This document shows, piece after piece, positions 7,174 to 13,919 of a DNA stretch of 20,810 bases. The notes under the pieces were generated by a model. It did no database searches. It worked only from the letters and a program-made list of their open reading frames with translations, and was not told where the DNA came from. This stretch comes from an uncultured Oscillospiraceae bacterium. Lineage in GTDB: Bacteria > Bacillota > Clostridia > Oscillospirales > Oscillospiraceae. The position numbers and the translations under genes were made by a program. The stretch lies in assembly GCA_910588455.1 (NCBI GenBank), contig CAJUPG010000031.1:1-20810 (forward strand), read 5' to 3'. Numbering within the stretch: position 1 is the stretch's first letter; each line of letters starts with the position of its first letter.

Positions 7174-7356
7174 ATGTCAAAATCAGAGCAGTATTTCCGT
7201 CTGCCCCAGGATGTAGTGGGCCACGACGCGGCGCTGCTGTCCTACTGGGATCAGATGTCCGCCCGAAGCCAGCTGCGGCTTTTAGAGAGCAATATTTCCG
7301 TATCCACCCTGGGGGAGTTGAAGATGCTGGAGGAGCGCTTCAAAGCTCCAGAGTAA
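7174..7356 (+). CDS. 60-aa protein of unknown function downstream of rpoD
   Basis: The 60-aa protein begins MSKSEQYFRLPQDVVGHDAA and is probably helical, with SYWDQMSARSQLRLLE and LGELKMLEERF. No cysteine, signal peptide or membrane segment is seen. Start choice is uncertain: ATG 7174 is 11 nt after GGAGGAGG and GTG 7168 is 5 nt after it. The ribosome site is in the 3' arm of a strong stem-loop. The 3' end overlaps the convergent XpaC-like gene by 17 nt. I recognise no family. Confidence 0.65.
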   Translation: MSKSEQYFRLPQDVVGHDAALLSYWDQMSARSQLRLLESNISVSTLGELKMLEERFKAPE

Positions 7357-8521
7357 AGCCGCTGGGGGAGGAGGACAGCCCGTCCTTGGCCATCATCTGC
7401 TCCAGGACCGCTACGTCGGTGGTGATGTCCAGCACATCCCCCTGGAACAGCTGGTCCAGCTGTTTCTCAAAGCCCTCCACGACCTTTTCCATCATATCCT
7501 CAATGCGCTTCATGGCGCTGGAGATATTTTCTCCCGAAACCTCCTGGTCCTCCAGCTGGGCGTAGGCCCGGAGGATTTTCAGGGTGGTGGGCAGGTAGTA
7601 GCTCAAAAAGCTGTGGAGCTGGGGGGACTTTTCCGGGTGGGACTTCTGGTAGTCGAAGATTTTCGCGGTAATGACCCCAATCCGGTCGATCTGGGCAGAC
7701 AGCTTGGGGTTGTCGATGTCGTCGTTCACCGCCCGGATTTCCGCCAGCACGGCGTTTTCCTGCTGGGCGGGGCTCTCCTTGGGCTTGGGCTCCGCCCGCT
7801 TGGGGGCGGGCTCATCCTCCGGGATGCCGTCCAGGGTGAGTACCAGCTGGCCCCGGCCGTAGTCCAGATAGCCCGCCGGGAAGATGCCGTCCTCCAGCAT
7901 ATCCTCCAGGTCATCCTGGACCCGCTCGATGGAGCAGCCCATGCCGGAGGCAATGGAGCTGAGGGAAATGGTCTTGCGGGTGCCGATCATGCCCAGGTAG
8001 CGGCGAAAGCGCTTGGACTTTTTCCGCTGGCGCAGACCCGCCCACAGCATTCCGGCTCCGCCGGCGGAGAAGCACACCAGGGGCCACAGGTCCATCGCCT
8101 CTCGTACAAAATCCCGTACATTTCCTTCAAAGAGATAATACGCCGCATCTCCGAACGCCATCGTTAAGGCAAAGAGGAAAATGCCCATGGTGATGCTGCC
8201 GCCGAGGATCAGCCCCTTCCCCTTGTTGGGAATGCGCTTTTGCAGGGGGGCGCGGGTATCCTTCTGGACCGGCGGGGCGGACGGCACACTGGTGTTCACA
8301 GTCCTGGCCCCGGCAGGGGCCTCATAGCGGGCCTCCTGCTGGACATAGTAGGGGTGCCGGCCCCGGGTCCCCTTTTTCTCCCTTTTATTTCCGCTGAACA
8401 GCCGCGTGACCAGCATGATAATTCCGATGGGGGGAAACCAGGCCAGGAAGCACAGGGCCATAATCCAATAGAAGAAGTCCCCCATGCCGCTGTTTTTCGG
8501 CTTTTGATAGTCGTTTCCCAT
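7340..8521 (-). CDS. XpaC-family membrane protein (5-bromo-4-chloroindolyl phosphate hydrolysis protein family)
   Basis: This is a 393-aa protein. Residues 16-42 form a hydrophobic segment, followed by a basic/proline-rich linker (to about 95) and two further membrane segments at about 103-123 and 145-163. Residues 172-230 (RYLGMIGTRKTISLSSIASG...) look like a winged-helix-type segment. The C-terminal third, with IGVITAKIFDYQKSHPEK and SYYLPTTLKILRAYAQLE, matches the XpaC/Halogen_Hydrol family. That family is usually found with the toxic-anion-resistance protein TelA; no TelA is visible here. GGAGGG precedes the ATG at 8521 by about 6 nt. The family name comes from an early phenotype, and the biochemical activity is unproven. 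Confidence 0.8.
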   Translation of the reverse strand: MGNDYQKPKNSGMGDFFYWIMALCFLAWFPPIGIIMLVTRLFSGNKREKKGTRGRHPYYVQQEARYEAPAGARTVNTSVPSAPPVQKDTRAPLQKRIPNKGKGLILGGSITMGIFLFALTMAFGDAAYYLFEGNVRDFVREAMDLWPLVCFSAGGAGMLWAGLRQRKKSKRFRRYLGMIGTRKTISLSSIASGMGCSIERVQDDLEDMLEDGIFPAGYLDYGRGQLVLTLDGIPEDEPAPKRAEPKPKESPAQQENAVLAEIRAVNDDIDNPKLSAQIDRIGVITAKIFDYQKSHPEKSPQLHSFLSYYLPTTLKILRAYAQLEDQEVSGENISSAMKRIEDMMEKVVEGFEKQLDQLFQGDVLDITTDVAVLEQMMAKDGLSSSPSGFTLEL

Positions 8522-8554
8522 ACAACACCCTCCTTGCTTTGCAATGACAGCTCT

Positions 8555-8583
8555 ATTCTAGCATAGAAAAAGAAAAATGTGGA
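8555..8583 (-). promoter_or_regulatory. Promoter of the XpaC-like gene
   Basis: On the minus strand, TCCACA (8583-8578), a 17-nt spacer and TAGAAT (8560-8555) are preceded by TGC, an extended -10. It lies about 35 nt before the start codon. The -35 matches only 4 of 6 positions. Confidence 0.55.
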
Positions 8584-8658
8584 TTGATTTTTTCTTAAAA
8601 TTCTCTGAAGAATTCGCTCTTCCCCTATCATACCGCTAAAAGACCGGATTGTAAACCC

Positions 8659-8705
8659 AAAAAATAACGAGCAGCCCACATTTCACCCAATGCGGGCCGC
8701 TCGTT
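8659..8705 (-). terminator. Intrinsic terminator of the 136-aa membrane protein gene
   Basis: On the minus strand the arm 8705-8689 pairs with 8682-8666 over 17 positions with two G-U wobbles, loop GGGTGA, followed by ATTTTTT (8665-8659). It begins 15 nt after the stop codon at 8720. Confidence 0.88.
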
Positions 8706-8719
8706 CCATACATCTCAAA

Positions 8720-9130
8720 TCATGTTAACGGTTTTACATTTAACAGCGCAGCATTCAATATGAGCTGCACGCTGCCTGTTACAGCGGCTCGCAGCATATT
8801 CTGCTCCAGGACCATATAAACCACCCAGCCGCAGAACCCCGCATGGGCAATATGAACCGCAAATACAAAAACATATAGAAGGGTTTTTATGGATCTATTT
8901 AGCCGATTGACCTTATTGAATTTTCCCCGGGCTTTAAATGCAGCTACCAGCGCAAATACTAACGCAGTATCGTAACAAAGCCAAACATGGGTATTCAGCC
9001 AAAGAGTTGTAATGTTCAGAGATGAATTCAACTCCCAAAACAGGAAATGAGACCACAAAGCGTAAATAACGTAAATAACAAGGAACAATACCAACTTAAA
9101 TTTGGAGGAATACAAAATAGAATGCTTCAT
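8720..9130 (-). CDS. Orphan four-helix membrane protein
   Basis: This is a 136-aa hydrophobic protein with four likely membrane segments at about 12-32, 48-66, 82-105 and 112-130. A basic loop (KARGKFNKVNRLNRSIK) lies between segments 2 and 3, suggesting that side faces the cytoplasm. GGAGG is 7 nt before the ATG at 9130; the longer frame from 9187 would pass over this ribosome site. It is more AT-rich than its neighbours, has its own terminator, and stands alone between unrelated genes, consistent with a recently gained gene. I recognise no family. Confidence 0.72.
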   Translation of the reverse strand: MKHSILYSSKFKLVLFLVIYVIYALWSHFLFWELNSSLNITTLWLNTHVWLCYDTALVFALVAAFKARGKFNKVNRLNRSIKTLLYVFVFAVHIAHAGFCGWVVYMVLEQNMLRAAVTGSVQLILNAALLNVKPLT

Positions 9131-9177
9131 GGCTTTGCCTCCTGCACACATGCTGGAAAAAACTTGAGATTTGTTAT

Positions 9178-9206
9178 AGTTTAACATAAAATTAGAAAGG
9201 CTTCAA
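9178..9206 (-). promoter_or_regulatory. Possible promoter of the orphan membrane protein
   Basis: On the minus strand TTGAAG (9206-9201), a 17-nt spacer and TAAACT (9183-9178) lie about 48 nt before the ATG. Both hexamers are imperfect. Confidence 0.38.
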
Positions 9207-9298
9207 TACTTAACTAGATATTTTTGCCAAACAGACCAGCGCTTTTGGAGGGAACGTGCTGATTCTGTCGAAAAAATAAGACTGTAACTTTTTTGTAA

Positions 9299-9327
9299 TT
9301 GTCTGCGGTGGATTTGGGTGCTATAAT
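9299..9327 (+). promoter_or_regulatory. Promoter of the VanW-family gene
   Basis: TTGTCT (9299-9304), a 17-nt spacer and TATAAT (9322-9327) with TGC just before the -10. It is followed by a leader of about 60 nt to the ATG at 9395. Confidence 0.7.
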
Positions 9328-9394
9328 AAACGTGGTTTGCTATATATAGAAAGAAAGCAGGCCGGTTTTTGAAATAATTGAGGAGATGGAAGCT

Positions 9395-11170
9395 ATGGAA
9401 GGAGCAAGAGTGGAAAAGCCGCAGGCGGGAGGCCGGGGAAAGCTTGCCCTGGGCATCGCCGCCGGCGTGGTTGGTATATTGGCCGCCGGCTATCTGGGTC
9501 TGTGCGCCTATGTGGGGACAGGAAGCGCCGTACTGCCCAACGTGGAGCTGGGCGGCATTTCCGTGGGCGGCATGAGCCAGGAGCAGGCCCAGGCCGCCGT
9601 GGAGGAGCAGGTGGGCGCCCATATGAATCAGACCGCCGTACAGCTGCGCTGCGGGGACTGGTCCGGGGAATACACTGGCGGGGCCGTGGTAGACGGCGCG
9701 GTCAGTGCGGAGCAGGCCATGGCCCAGGGCCGGGAGAGCTTTCCCCTCCAGGGCTTTGCCTATCTGCGCAGCCTGCTGGGGGGGGCGAACCGGCTGGATC
9801 TGTCCCTCAGCCTGGACGAAGCCGGAGAGCGGCAGCTGGACGCGCTGCTGGACGAGGCTGACCGGGCCGTGGGCGGCGGAGTCACCCTGCCCACCTGGAA
9901 GGTGGAGGGGGAGGATCTGCTGGTCACCCGGGGGGTTACCGGGGTGGCCATCCTCCGGGACCGGGCCAAACAGCAGGTGCTGGACGCGCTGAACGACGGC
10001 TTTGCCGCCGGAGAGCAGACCCTGGTGGTGGACCTGACCACCGACCAGACCCCGGCGGAGGAGCCGGATTTTGAGGAAATCCACCGGGAGGTTTACACCG
10101 AAGCCAAGTCCGCTGAGATGGACCCGGAAACCCTGGAGGTCACCGACCACGTGGTTGGTCTGGACTTCGACCCCGCCCAGGCGGAGCAGATCTTTGCCGG
10201 GATCGGGGAGGGGGAGACCCTCAAAATCCCCCTTACCGTCACCCAGCCGGAGGTAACCCGGCTGGATTTGGAGGCCAGCCTCTTCAAAGACCTGCTGGGG
10301 GAGGGCACCACCCGGGTCCGGGGGTCCTCCAACCGGAAATACAACGTGAAGCTGTCCGCCGAGGCCTGCAACAACATTATTCTCCTGCCTGGGGAGGTTT
10401 TCTCCTACAACGACACCACCGGGTCCCGCAGCGTGGACAAGGGCTATCTGAACGCCCCGGTCTACAAGGCGGGGGAGTCGGTGGACGACATCGGCGGCGG
10501 TATCTGCCAGACCTCCTCCACCATCTATTACGCGGTGCTGCACACCAATCTGGAGGTGGTGGAGCGCCACTGTCACCAGTTCAACACCGGCTATGTGGAC
10601 CTTGGCATGGATGCCACGGTCTACTACGGTTCTTTGGACTTCCGCTTTAAAAACAGCACCAAATACCCCATTAAAATCGTGACCGAGAGCTACGATTCCA
10701 ACGGAGCCCGGTATCTCACCGTAAAAATCTACGGCACCAATCCCGAGGGCATCTATGCCGTGCCCAAGAGCAGCGTGTTTGACAAGGTGTCCCCCACCAC
10801 GGTCTATAAGCCCAAGGACGGCGTCGCCCGGGGCAGTCTGGTGCTGGACAAGGAACAGTACGCCTACACCGGCTGGAGCGCCCACACCTACCGCTATATC
10901 TACGACAAGGACGGCAACGAGCTGGAAAAGCAGGACATGGGGGGCAGCAAGTACAAAATGCGGCCCAACACCTATTTCTACAACCCCGCCGACGGGGACC
11001 CGTCCACCTGGGTGAACGGGAAGCCGCCCGCCCCGGAGCAGCCCTCCACGCCGGAGGCTCCCGCCAACCCGGACACCCCGGAAGCTCCGGATCCGGCGAC
11101 CCCGGAGCCCGAGGAACCCGATGTGACCGTTCCGCCCCCGGGGGTGGAGCTGGACTTGAATCCGATCTGA
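9395..11170 (+). CDS. VanW-family peptidoglycan-associated protein
   Basis: This 591-aa protein is anchored by one membrane segment at about residues 17-39. After it comes a repeated peptidoglycan-binding-type region (LPNVELGGISVGGMSQEQA). The VanW domain is at about 297-440, with LPGEVFSYNDTTGSRS, GGGICQTSSTIYYAVL and the conserved His-containing ERHCHQFN. A beta-rich segment follows, then a Pro/Glu/Thr-rich tail from about 543 (EQPSTPEAPANPDTPEAPDP). The tail looks like a flexible wall-spanning linker but has no LPxTG signal. The VanW domain's exact function is unknown; it occurs in some vancomycin clusters but here no other van gene is nearby. The ATG at 9395 is 9 nt after AGGAG, while the ATG at 9386 abuts it. 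Confidence 0.9.
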   Translation: MEGARVEKPQAGGRGKLALGIAAGVVGILAAGYLGLCAYVGTGSAVLPNVELGGISVGGMSQEQAQAAVEEQVGAHMNQTAVQLRCGDWSGEYTGGAVVDGAVSAEQAMAQGRESFPLQGFAYLRSLLGGANRLDLSLSLDEAGERQLDALLDEADRAVGGGVTLPTWKVEGEDLLVTRGVTGVAILRDRAKQQVLDALNDGFAAGEQTLVVDLTTDQTPAEEPDFEEIHREVYTEAKSAEMDPETLEVTDHVVGLDFDPAQAEQIFAGIGEGETLKIPLTVTQPEVTRLDLEASLFKDLLGEGTTRVRGSSNRKYNVKLSAEACNNIILLPGEVFSYNDTTGSRSVDKGYLNAPVYKAGESVDDIGGGICQTSSTIYYAVLHTNLEVVERHCHQFNTGYVDLGMDATVYYGSLDFRFKNSTKYPIKIVTESYDSNGARYLTVKIYGTNPEGIYAVPKSSVFDKVSPTTVYKPKDGVARGSLVLDKEQYAYTGWSAHTYRYIYDKDGNELEKQDMGGSKYKMRPNTYFYNPADGDPSTWVNGKPPAPEQPSTPEAPANPDTPEAPDPATPEPEEPDVTVPPPGVELDLNPI

Positions 11171-11189
11171 GAGAAAGCGGGTTTTTGTA

Positions 11190-11861
11190 ATGTTTCAAGG
11201 CTTTTCTCCAAAAACGCAGGAATTTCTGTGGGGCATCCGGCTGAACAACGACCGTGGCTGGTTTGAGACCCACAAGCAGGAATATCTGGATCTGGCGGCC
11301 GCCCCTCTGCGGGAGCTGGGGGAAGAGGCGGCCGCCGCCATGGAGGAGGAATTTCCCAAGCTGGGACTGAACCTCCACGTCAGCCGCATCTACCGGGACG
11401 CCCGGCGGCTCCACGGGCGGGGGCCTTACAAGGATCATCTGTGGTTTACCCTGCGGCGGCCCAGCGAGGGCTGGACCGCCCGTCCGGCCTTTTATTTTGA
11501 AATCGCCCCGGAGTACTGCGGTATGGGAATGGGGTGCTACGACGCTGCCCCGGAGATCATGGCCCGTCTGCGCGCCCGCATTGACCGGGACCCCAAGCCC
11601 CTGGAGAAGCTGGCCCGGCGGCTGAACAAGCAGGAGCGCTTCAAGCTGGACGCTCGGATGTACAAGCGCCCCAAGGGGGATCCGGGTCCGCTGCTGTTCC
11701 CCTGGTACAACAGCAAGAGCTTCGCCCTGACCTGGGAACAGGACTGGGGCGGCCCTCTGTATACCCCGGCGCTGGTCGGAGAGGTCGTGGAAGGGTTCCG
11801 GTTCCTGGTCCCCTATTACGAGTATCTGGACCGGCTGTTCGCGGAGAATGTGCAGAATTAG
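11190..11861 (+). CDS. DUF2461 (TIGR02453) family protein
   Basis: This is a 223-aa soluble protein. The start FSPKTQEFLWGIRLNNDRGWF, then HVSRIYRDARRLHGRGPYKD and FYFEIAPEYCGMGMGCY, are hallmarks of the DUF2461 family, whose function is not established. It lies 19 nt after the VanW-family gene and is probably cotranscribed with it. The ribosome site is weak (GAGAGAAAGCGGG well upstream), so translation may rely on coupling. Its stop overlaps the convergent ribU stop by 4 nt, with no terminator between. Confidence 0.88.
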   Translation: MFQGFSPKTQEFLWGIRLNNDRGWFETHKQEYLDLAAAPLRELGEEAAAAMEEEFPKLGLNLHVSRIYRDARRLHGRGPYKDHLWFTLRRPSEGWTARPAFYFEIAPEYCGMGMGCYDAAPEIMARLRARIDRDPKPLEKLARRLNKQERFKLDARMYKRPKGDPGPLLFPWYNSKSFALTWEQDWGGPLYTPALVGEVVEGFRFLVPYYEYLDRLFAENVQN

Positions 11862-12394
11862 AGCAGCTTGGACCGGGCCAGGGCGCGGGCCACGGGCTGG
11901 TACAGTACCAGAGTGACCCCCGCGTTGATTCCCCCTTTGAGCAGATTAAAGGGCAGAAAGGCAGGCAGCAGCAGCTCCGCCACCGCGGCGCGGGGAATGC
12001 CCATGTAGAGGGGCGTAATGAGATAGTTCCAGAACAGCATCACCAGAACCATACAACCCCACCCGAACAGCAGGCCAACTGCTGCGCCCCGGGTCCCGGG
12101 CCGTTTCCGGGCCAGAAGCGCGGCGGTACAGGCGAAGGAGCAGCTTGAAATCACATTCATCAAAAAGCCCAGGATTCCATTTTCGCTGAGGGTGAACAGC
12201 TCCGCCAGGGCCACAAGCAGCGCAGCCGCACAGGCGGTCAGCGGGCCGAACAGCAGCCCGCTCAAAGCCAGAACAATGTCCTTGGGGTCGTACTTCAAAA
12301 AGAGCACCAGCGGAACGCGCCCCAGGGCGGTGGCGGCGTAGGCCAGGGCGCACAGGGCCCCCAGTACGGTAAGTTTTTTGGTCTTCTGGTTCAT
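11858..12394 (-). CDS. ribU: Riboflavin ECF transporter substrate-binding subunit RibU
   Basis: This is a 178-aa membrane protein with about six hydrophobic helices. Residues 34-50 (KYDPKDIVLALSGLLFG) and 60-90 (VALAELFTLSENGILGFLMN...) fit RibU, the S component that binds riboflavin and works with the shared EcfA/EcfA'/EcfT module, which is not in this window. The FMN riboswitch upstream independently supports riboflavin as substrate. The ATG at 12394 is 10 nt from GGAGG (12409-12405); the ATG at 12403 is too close to it. It is expected to be repressed when FMN is abundant. Confidence 0.93.
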   Translation of the reverse strand: MNQKTKKLTVLGALCALAYAATALGRVPLVLFLKYDPKDIVLALSGLLFGPLTACAAALLVALAELFTLSENGILGFLMNVISSCSFACTAALLARKRPGTRGAAVGLLFGWGCMVLVMLFWNYLITPLYMGIPRAAVAELLLPAFLPFNLLKGGINAGVTLVLYQPVARALARSKLL

Positions 12395-12410
12395 ATGGAA
12401 CATACCTCCG

Positions 12411-12462
12411 AAAAAGAATTAACACCTAAACGCACGCAGATGCCTTTAGGTGTTATTTTTTT
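12411..12462 (-). terminator. Intrinsic terminator in the ribU leader, symmetrical on both strands
   Basis: TAACACCTAAA (12420-12430) and TTTAGGTGTTA (12445-12455) form a perfect 11-bp stem with a 14-nt loop. On the minus strand TTTTT follows (12415-12411), just before the ribU ribosome site, as expected for a riboswitch-controlled attenuator. On the plus strand seven T's follow, so it may also stop transcripts arriving from DUF2461. Confidence 0.85.
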
Positions 12463-12550
12463 CGGTGTATTGAACCAACGTCGTCAAGGCAGCTTACGGC
12501 TGGACAGAACAGTGCGGACGGCCAGAGAGACTCCGGCAAATTCAACACAC

Positions 12551-12657
12551 CTTCTTTAAATCCAGACTATACTGTCGGTTTTGGAGTTGCGCCAAATCAG
12601 CGTTTACACGCTCGCGGACTGTCACCGCCGATCGGGAATTTCACCCTGCCTTGAAGA
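12551..12657 (-). ncRNA. FMN riboswitch (RFN element)
   Basis: Read on the minus strand it contains the conserved blocks GGCAGGGTGAAATTCCCGA, CGGCGGTGACAGTCCGCGAG, CAACTCCAAAACCGACAGTA and TAGTCTGGATTTAAAGAAG. The P1 helix closes with TCTTC at 12657-12653 and GAAG at 12554-12551. It lies between a consensus promoter and an intrinsic terminator, 157 nt before the ribU start. The FMN-bound form should favour termination. Confidence 0.96.
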
Positions 12658-12685
12658 CATTTACACGATTTAGTTGTCGCGTTTG

Positions 12686-12714
12686 ATTATAAATATTTTT
12701 GCAGCGTTTGTCAA
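12686..12714 (-). promoter_or_regulatory. Consensus sigma-A promoter for ribU
   Basis: TTGACA (12714-12709), a 17-nt spacer and TATAAT (12691-12686) on the minus strand: both hexamers match perfectly. The expected start is about 20 nt upstream of the riboswitch. Confidence 0.93.
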
Positions 12715-12734
12715 GAGGCAAAGAGGTAGACGGC

Positions 12735-13835
12735 TCACCCCACCGGTTCCACCAGGGCCAGCCCCGCCTGGGGGCGGGCCGCCGTGAAGTCCAACTGGTT
12801 TCCCACCAGCACCAGCCGTTCCTGGCTGTTGGAAATACCCGCCTGGGCCAGCAGAGCGTCCAGATCGTCCTCCGGACTGCCGGGCCGGACCCAAATCCGG
12901 TCCGCCCACCGCTCAATGGCGGCTCCCGTCTGTCCGCTGAGGGTGTTTTCTCCCGACAATACCGCCGGGTCCACCAGCACTGACAGCTTCACGTCATAGG
13001 TCTCCAGCGCCCGGCGGGCCCGGGCCAGAAAGCTCTCCACAATCTGGTCCAGCTGCTCGGGGTTGTAGGCGTCCCCGACCCGAATCCAGTTCAGATTGCC
13101 TTCATCGGGATAGCCCCAGTTCTCCAGAACAATCTCGTCCACGCCCAGCTCCGCCAGCTCCACCATCAGGTTCACCAAATAATCCTGAACCAGCGGGTTG
13201 GTGGGAGAACTCCAGCGTATTTTGTCCGGATCGGTCCACTTATAGCCGCTGTTGGACAAGATGGCGTAGCTCTCGCTGGCCGCCAGGGCATGGTCCTGGA
13301 AACAGTTGAACCGGGCAATCAGGGGCACATCCCCCTGGCCCAAAGCCTCCAGCTGAGCACGGATCTCTTCCCCGTAATTGGCCCCTGCCTGCACCGCCAT
13401 GGAGTGCTCCGACGGCCAGCCCAGCTTCCCCTGGGCGTTTTTCATCTCCAGAAGGACGGCGTTTCCGCCGGCCTGGGTAACCTGCTGGAGGGCGGAGCCG
13501 TCCGCCACCGCCTCCAGAGAGACTGCCGCCGCCAGTAAAACAGGTTCCGGCTCAGGCTCGGGCTCCGGTTGGGAGGCGTCCGGCTGGCTCTGGGAGCTGC
13601 TGGCGTCCACAATATTGAAATGCTCGCCGGAGCCGCTGCCGTCCGGGTCCTCACTGCGGAAGAAGGGGGGGCGGAATTGGGGACCGTCGTCGGTAAATAC
13701 GATATACTGCTGGCCCCAGATGAGCAGAGCCACCGCCAAGGCCACCAGAACAGCCAGCACAATGGCAATCAGGCGCAGAATGTCGGTAAAGCTGGCCCGT
13801 CCCCGGTAGGAACCATATCCCTTATTGCGCGGCAT
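12735..13835 (-). CDS. Membrane-anchored putative glycoside hydrolase (DUF4015-type)
   Basis: This is a 366-aa protein with a basic N-terminus, one membrane segment at about 19-40, an acidic/Ser-rich linker with a Pro-Glu run (QPEPEPEPEPV, 89-99), then a TIM-barrel-like domain. VPLIARFNCFQDHALA, the W200-W208 region and ELAELGVDEIVLENWGYP follow the DUF4015 putative glycoside hydrolase pattern. The family motif usually reads DEIQFDYxRFP; here it is DEIVLEN-WGYP (233-243), so the usual Asp is replaced by Glu. The ATG at 13835 follows GGGAGGGAGGG; the longer frame from 13868 starts before it. Substrate is unknown; it likely acts outside the membrane. Confidence 0.72.
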   Translation of the reverse strand: MPRNKGYGSYRGRASFTDILRLIAIVLAVLVALAVALLIWGQQYIVFTDDGPQFRPPFFRSEDPDGSGSGEHFNIVDASSSQSQPDASQPEPEPEPEPVLLAAAVSLEAVADGSALQQVTQAGGNAVLLEMKNAQGKLGWPSEHSMAVQAGANYGEEIRAQLEALGQGDVPLIARFNCFQDHALAASESYAILSNSGYKWTDPDKIRWSSPTNPLVQDYLVNLMVELAELGVDEIVLENWGYPDEGNLNWIRVGDAYNPEQLDQIVESFLARARRALETYDVKLSVLVDPAVLSGENTLSGQTGAAIERWADRIWVRPGSPEDDLDALLAQAGISNSQERLVLVGNQLDFTAARPQAGLALVEPVG

Positions 13836-13885
13836 GGGTCCGCCCTCCCTCCCTGGAAAATTTTTCAAAAAGTATATTCATAGAT

Positions 13886-13914
13886 ATTATAGCAGTTTTT
13901 TTATCAGTTGACAA
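13886..13914 (-). promoter_or_regulatory. Promoter of the putative glycoside hydrolase, with a palindrome over the -35
   Basis: On the minus strand TTGTCA (13914-13909), 17 nt and TATAAT (13891-13886), with TGC before the -10. CAGTTG-A-CAACTG (13905-13917) is a perfect 6+6 inverted repeat covering the -35, a possible operator. Confidence 0.78.
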
Positions 13915-13919
13915 CTGGG

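Noticed and set aside
9203..10885. Long minus-strand open frame opposite the VanW gene
   Set aside because: It is the antisense shadow of a GC-rich gene. The plus strand has promoter, ribosome site and family motifs.
9395..11170. Vancomycin-resistance cluster
   Set aside because: VanW-family proteins are widespread in Clostridia without resistance. No ligase, VanX, VanH or VanRS homologue is present.
13540..13572. Short repeat in the hydrolase gene (ggctc/cgggctcc units)
   Set aside because: It simply encodes the Pro-Glu linker; too short and irregular to be a functional DNA repeat or CRISPR.
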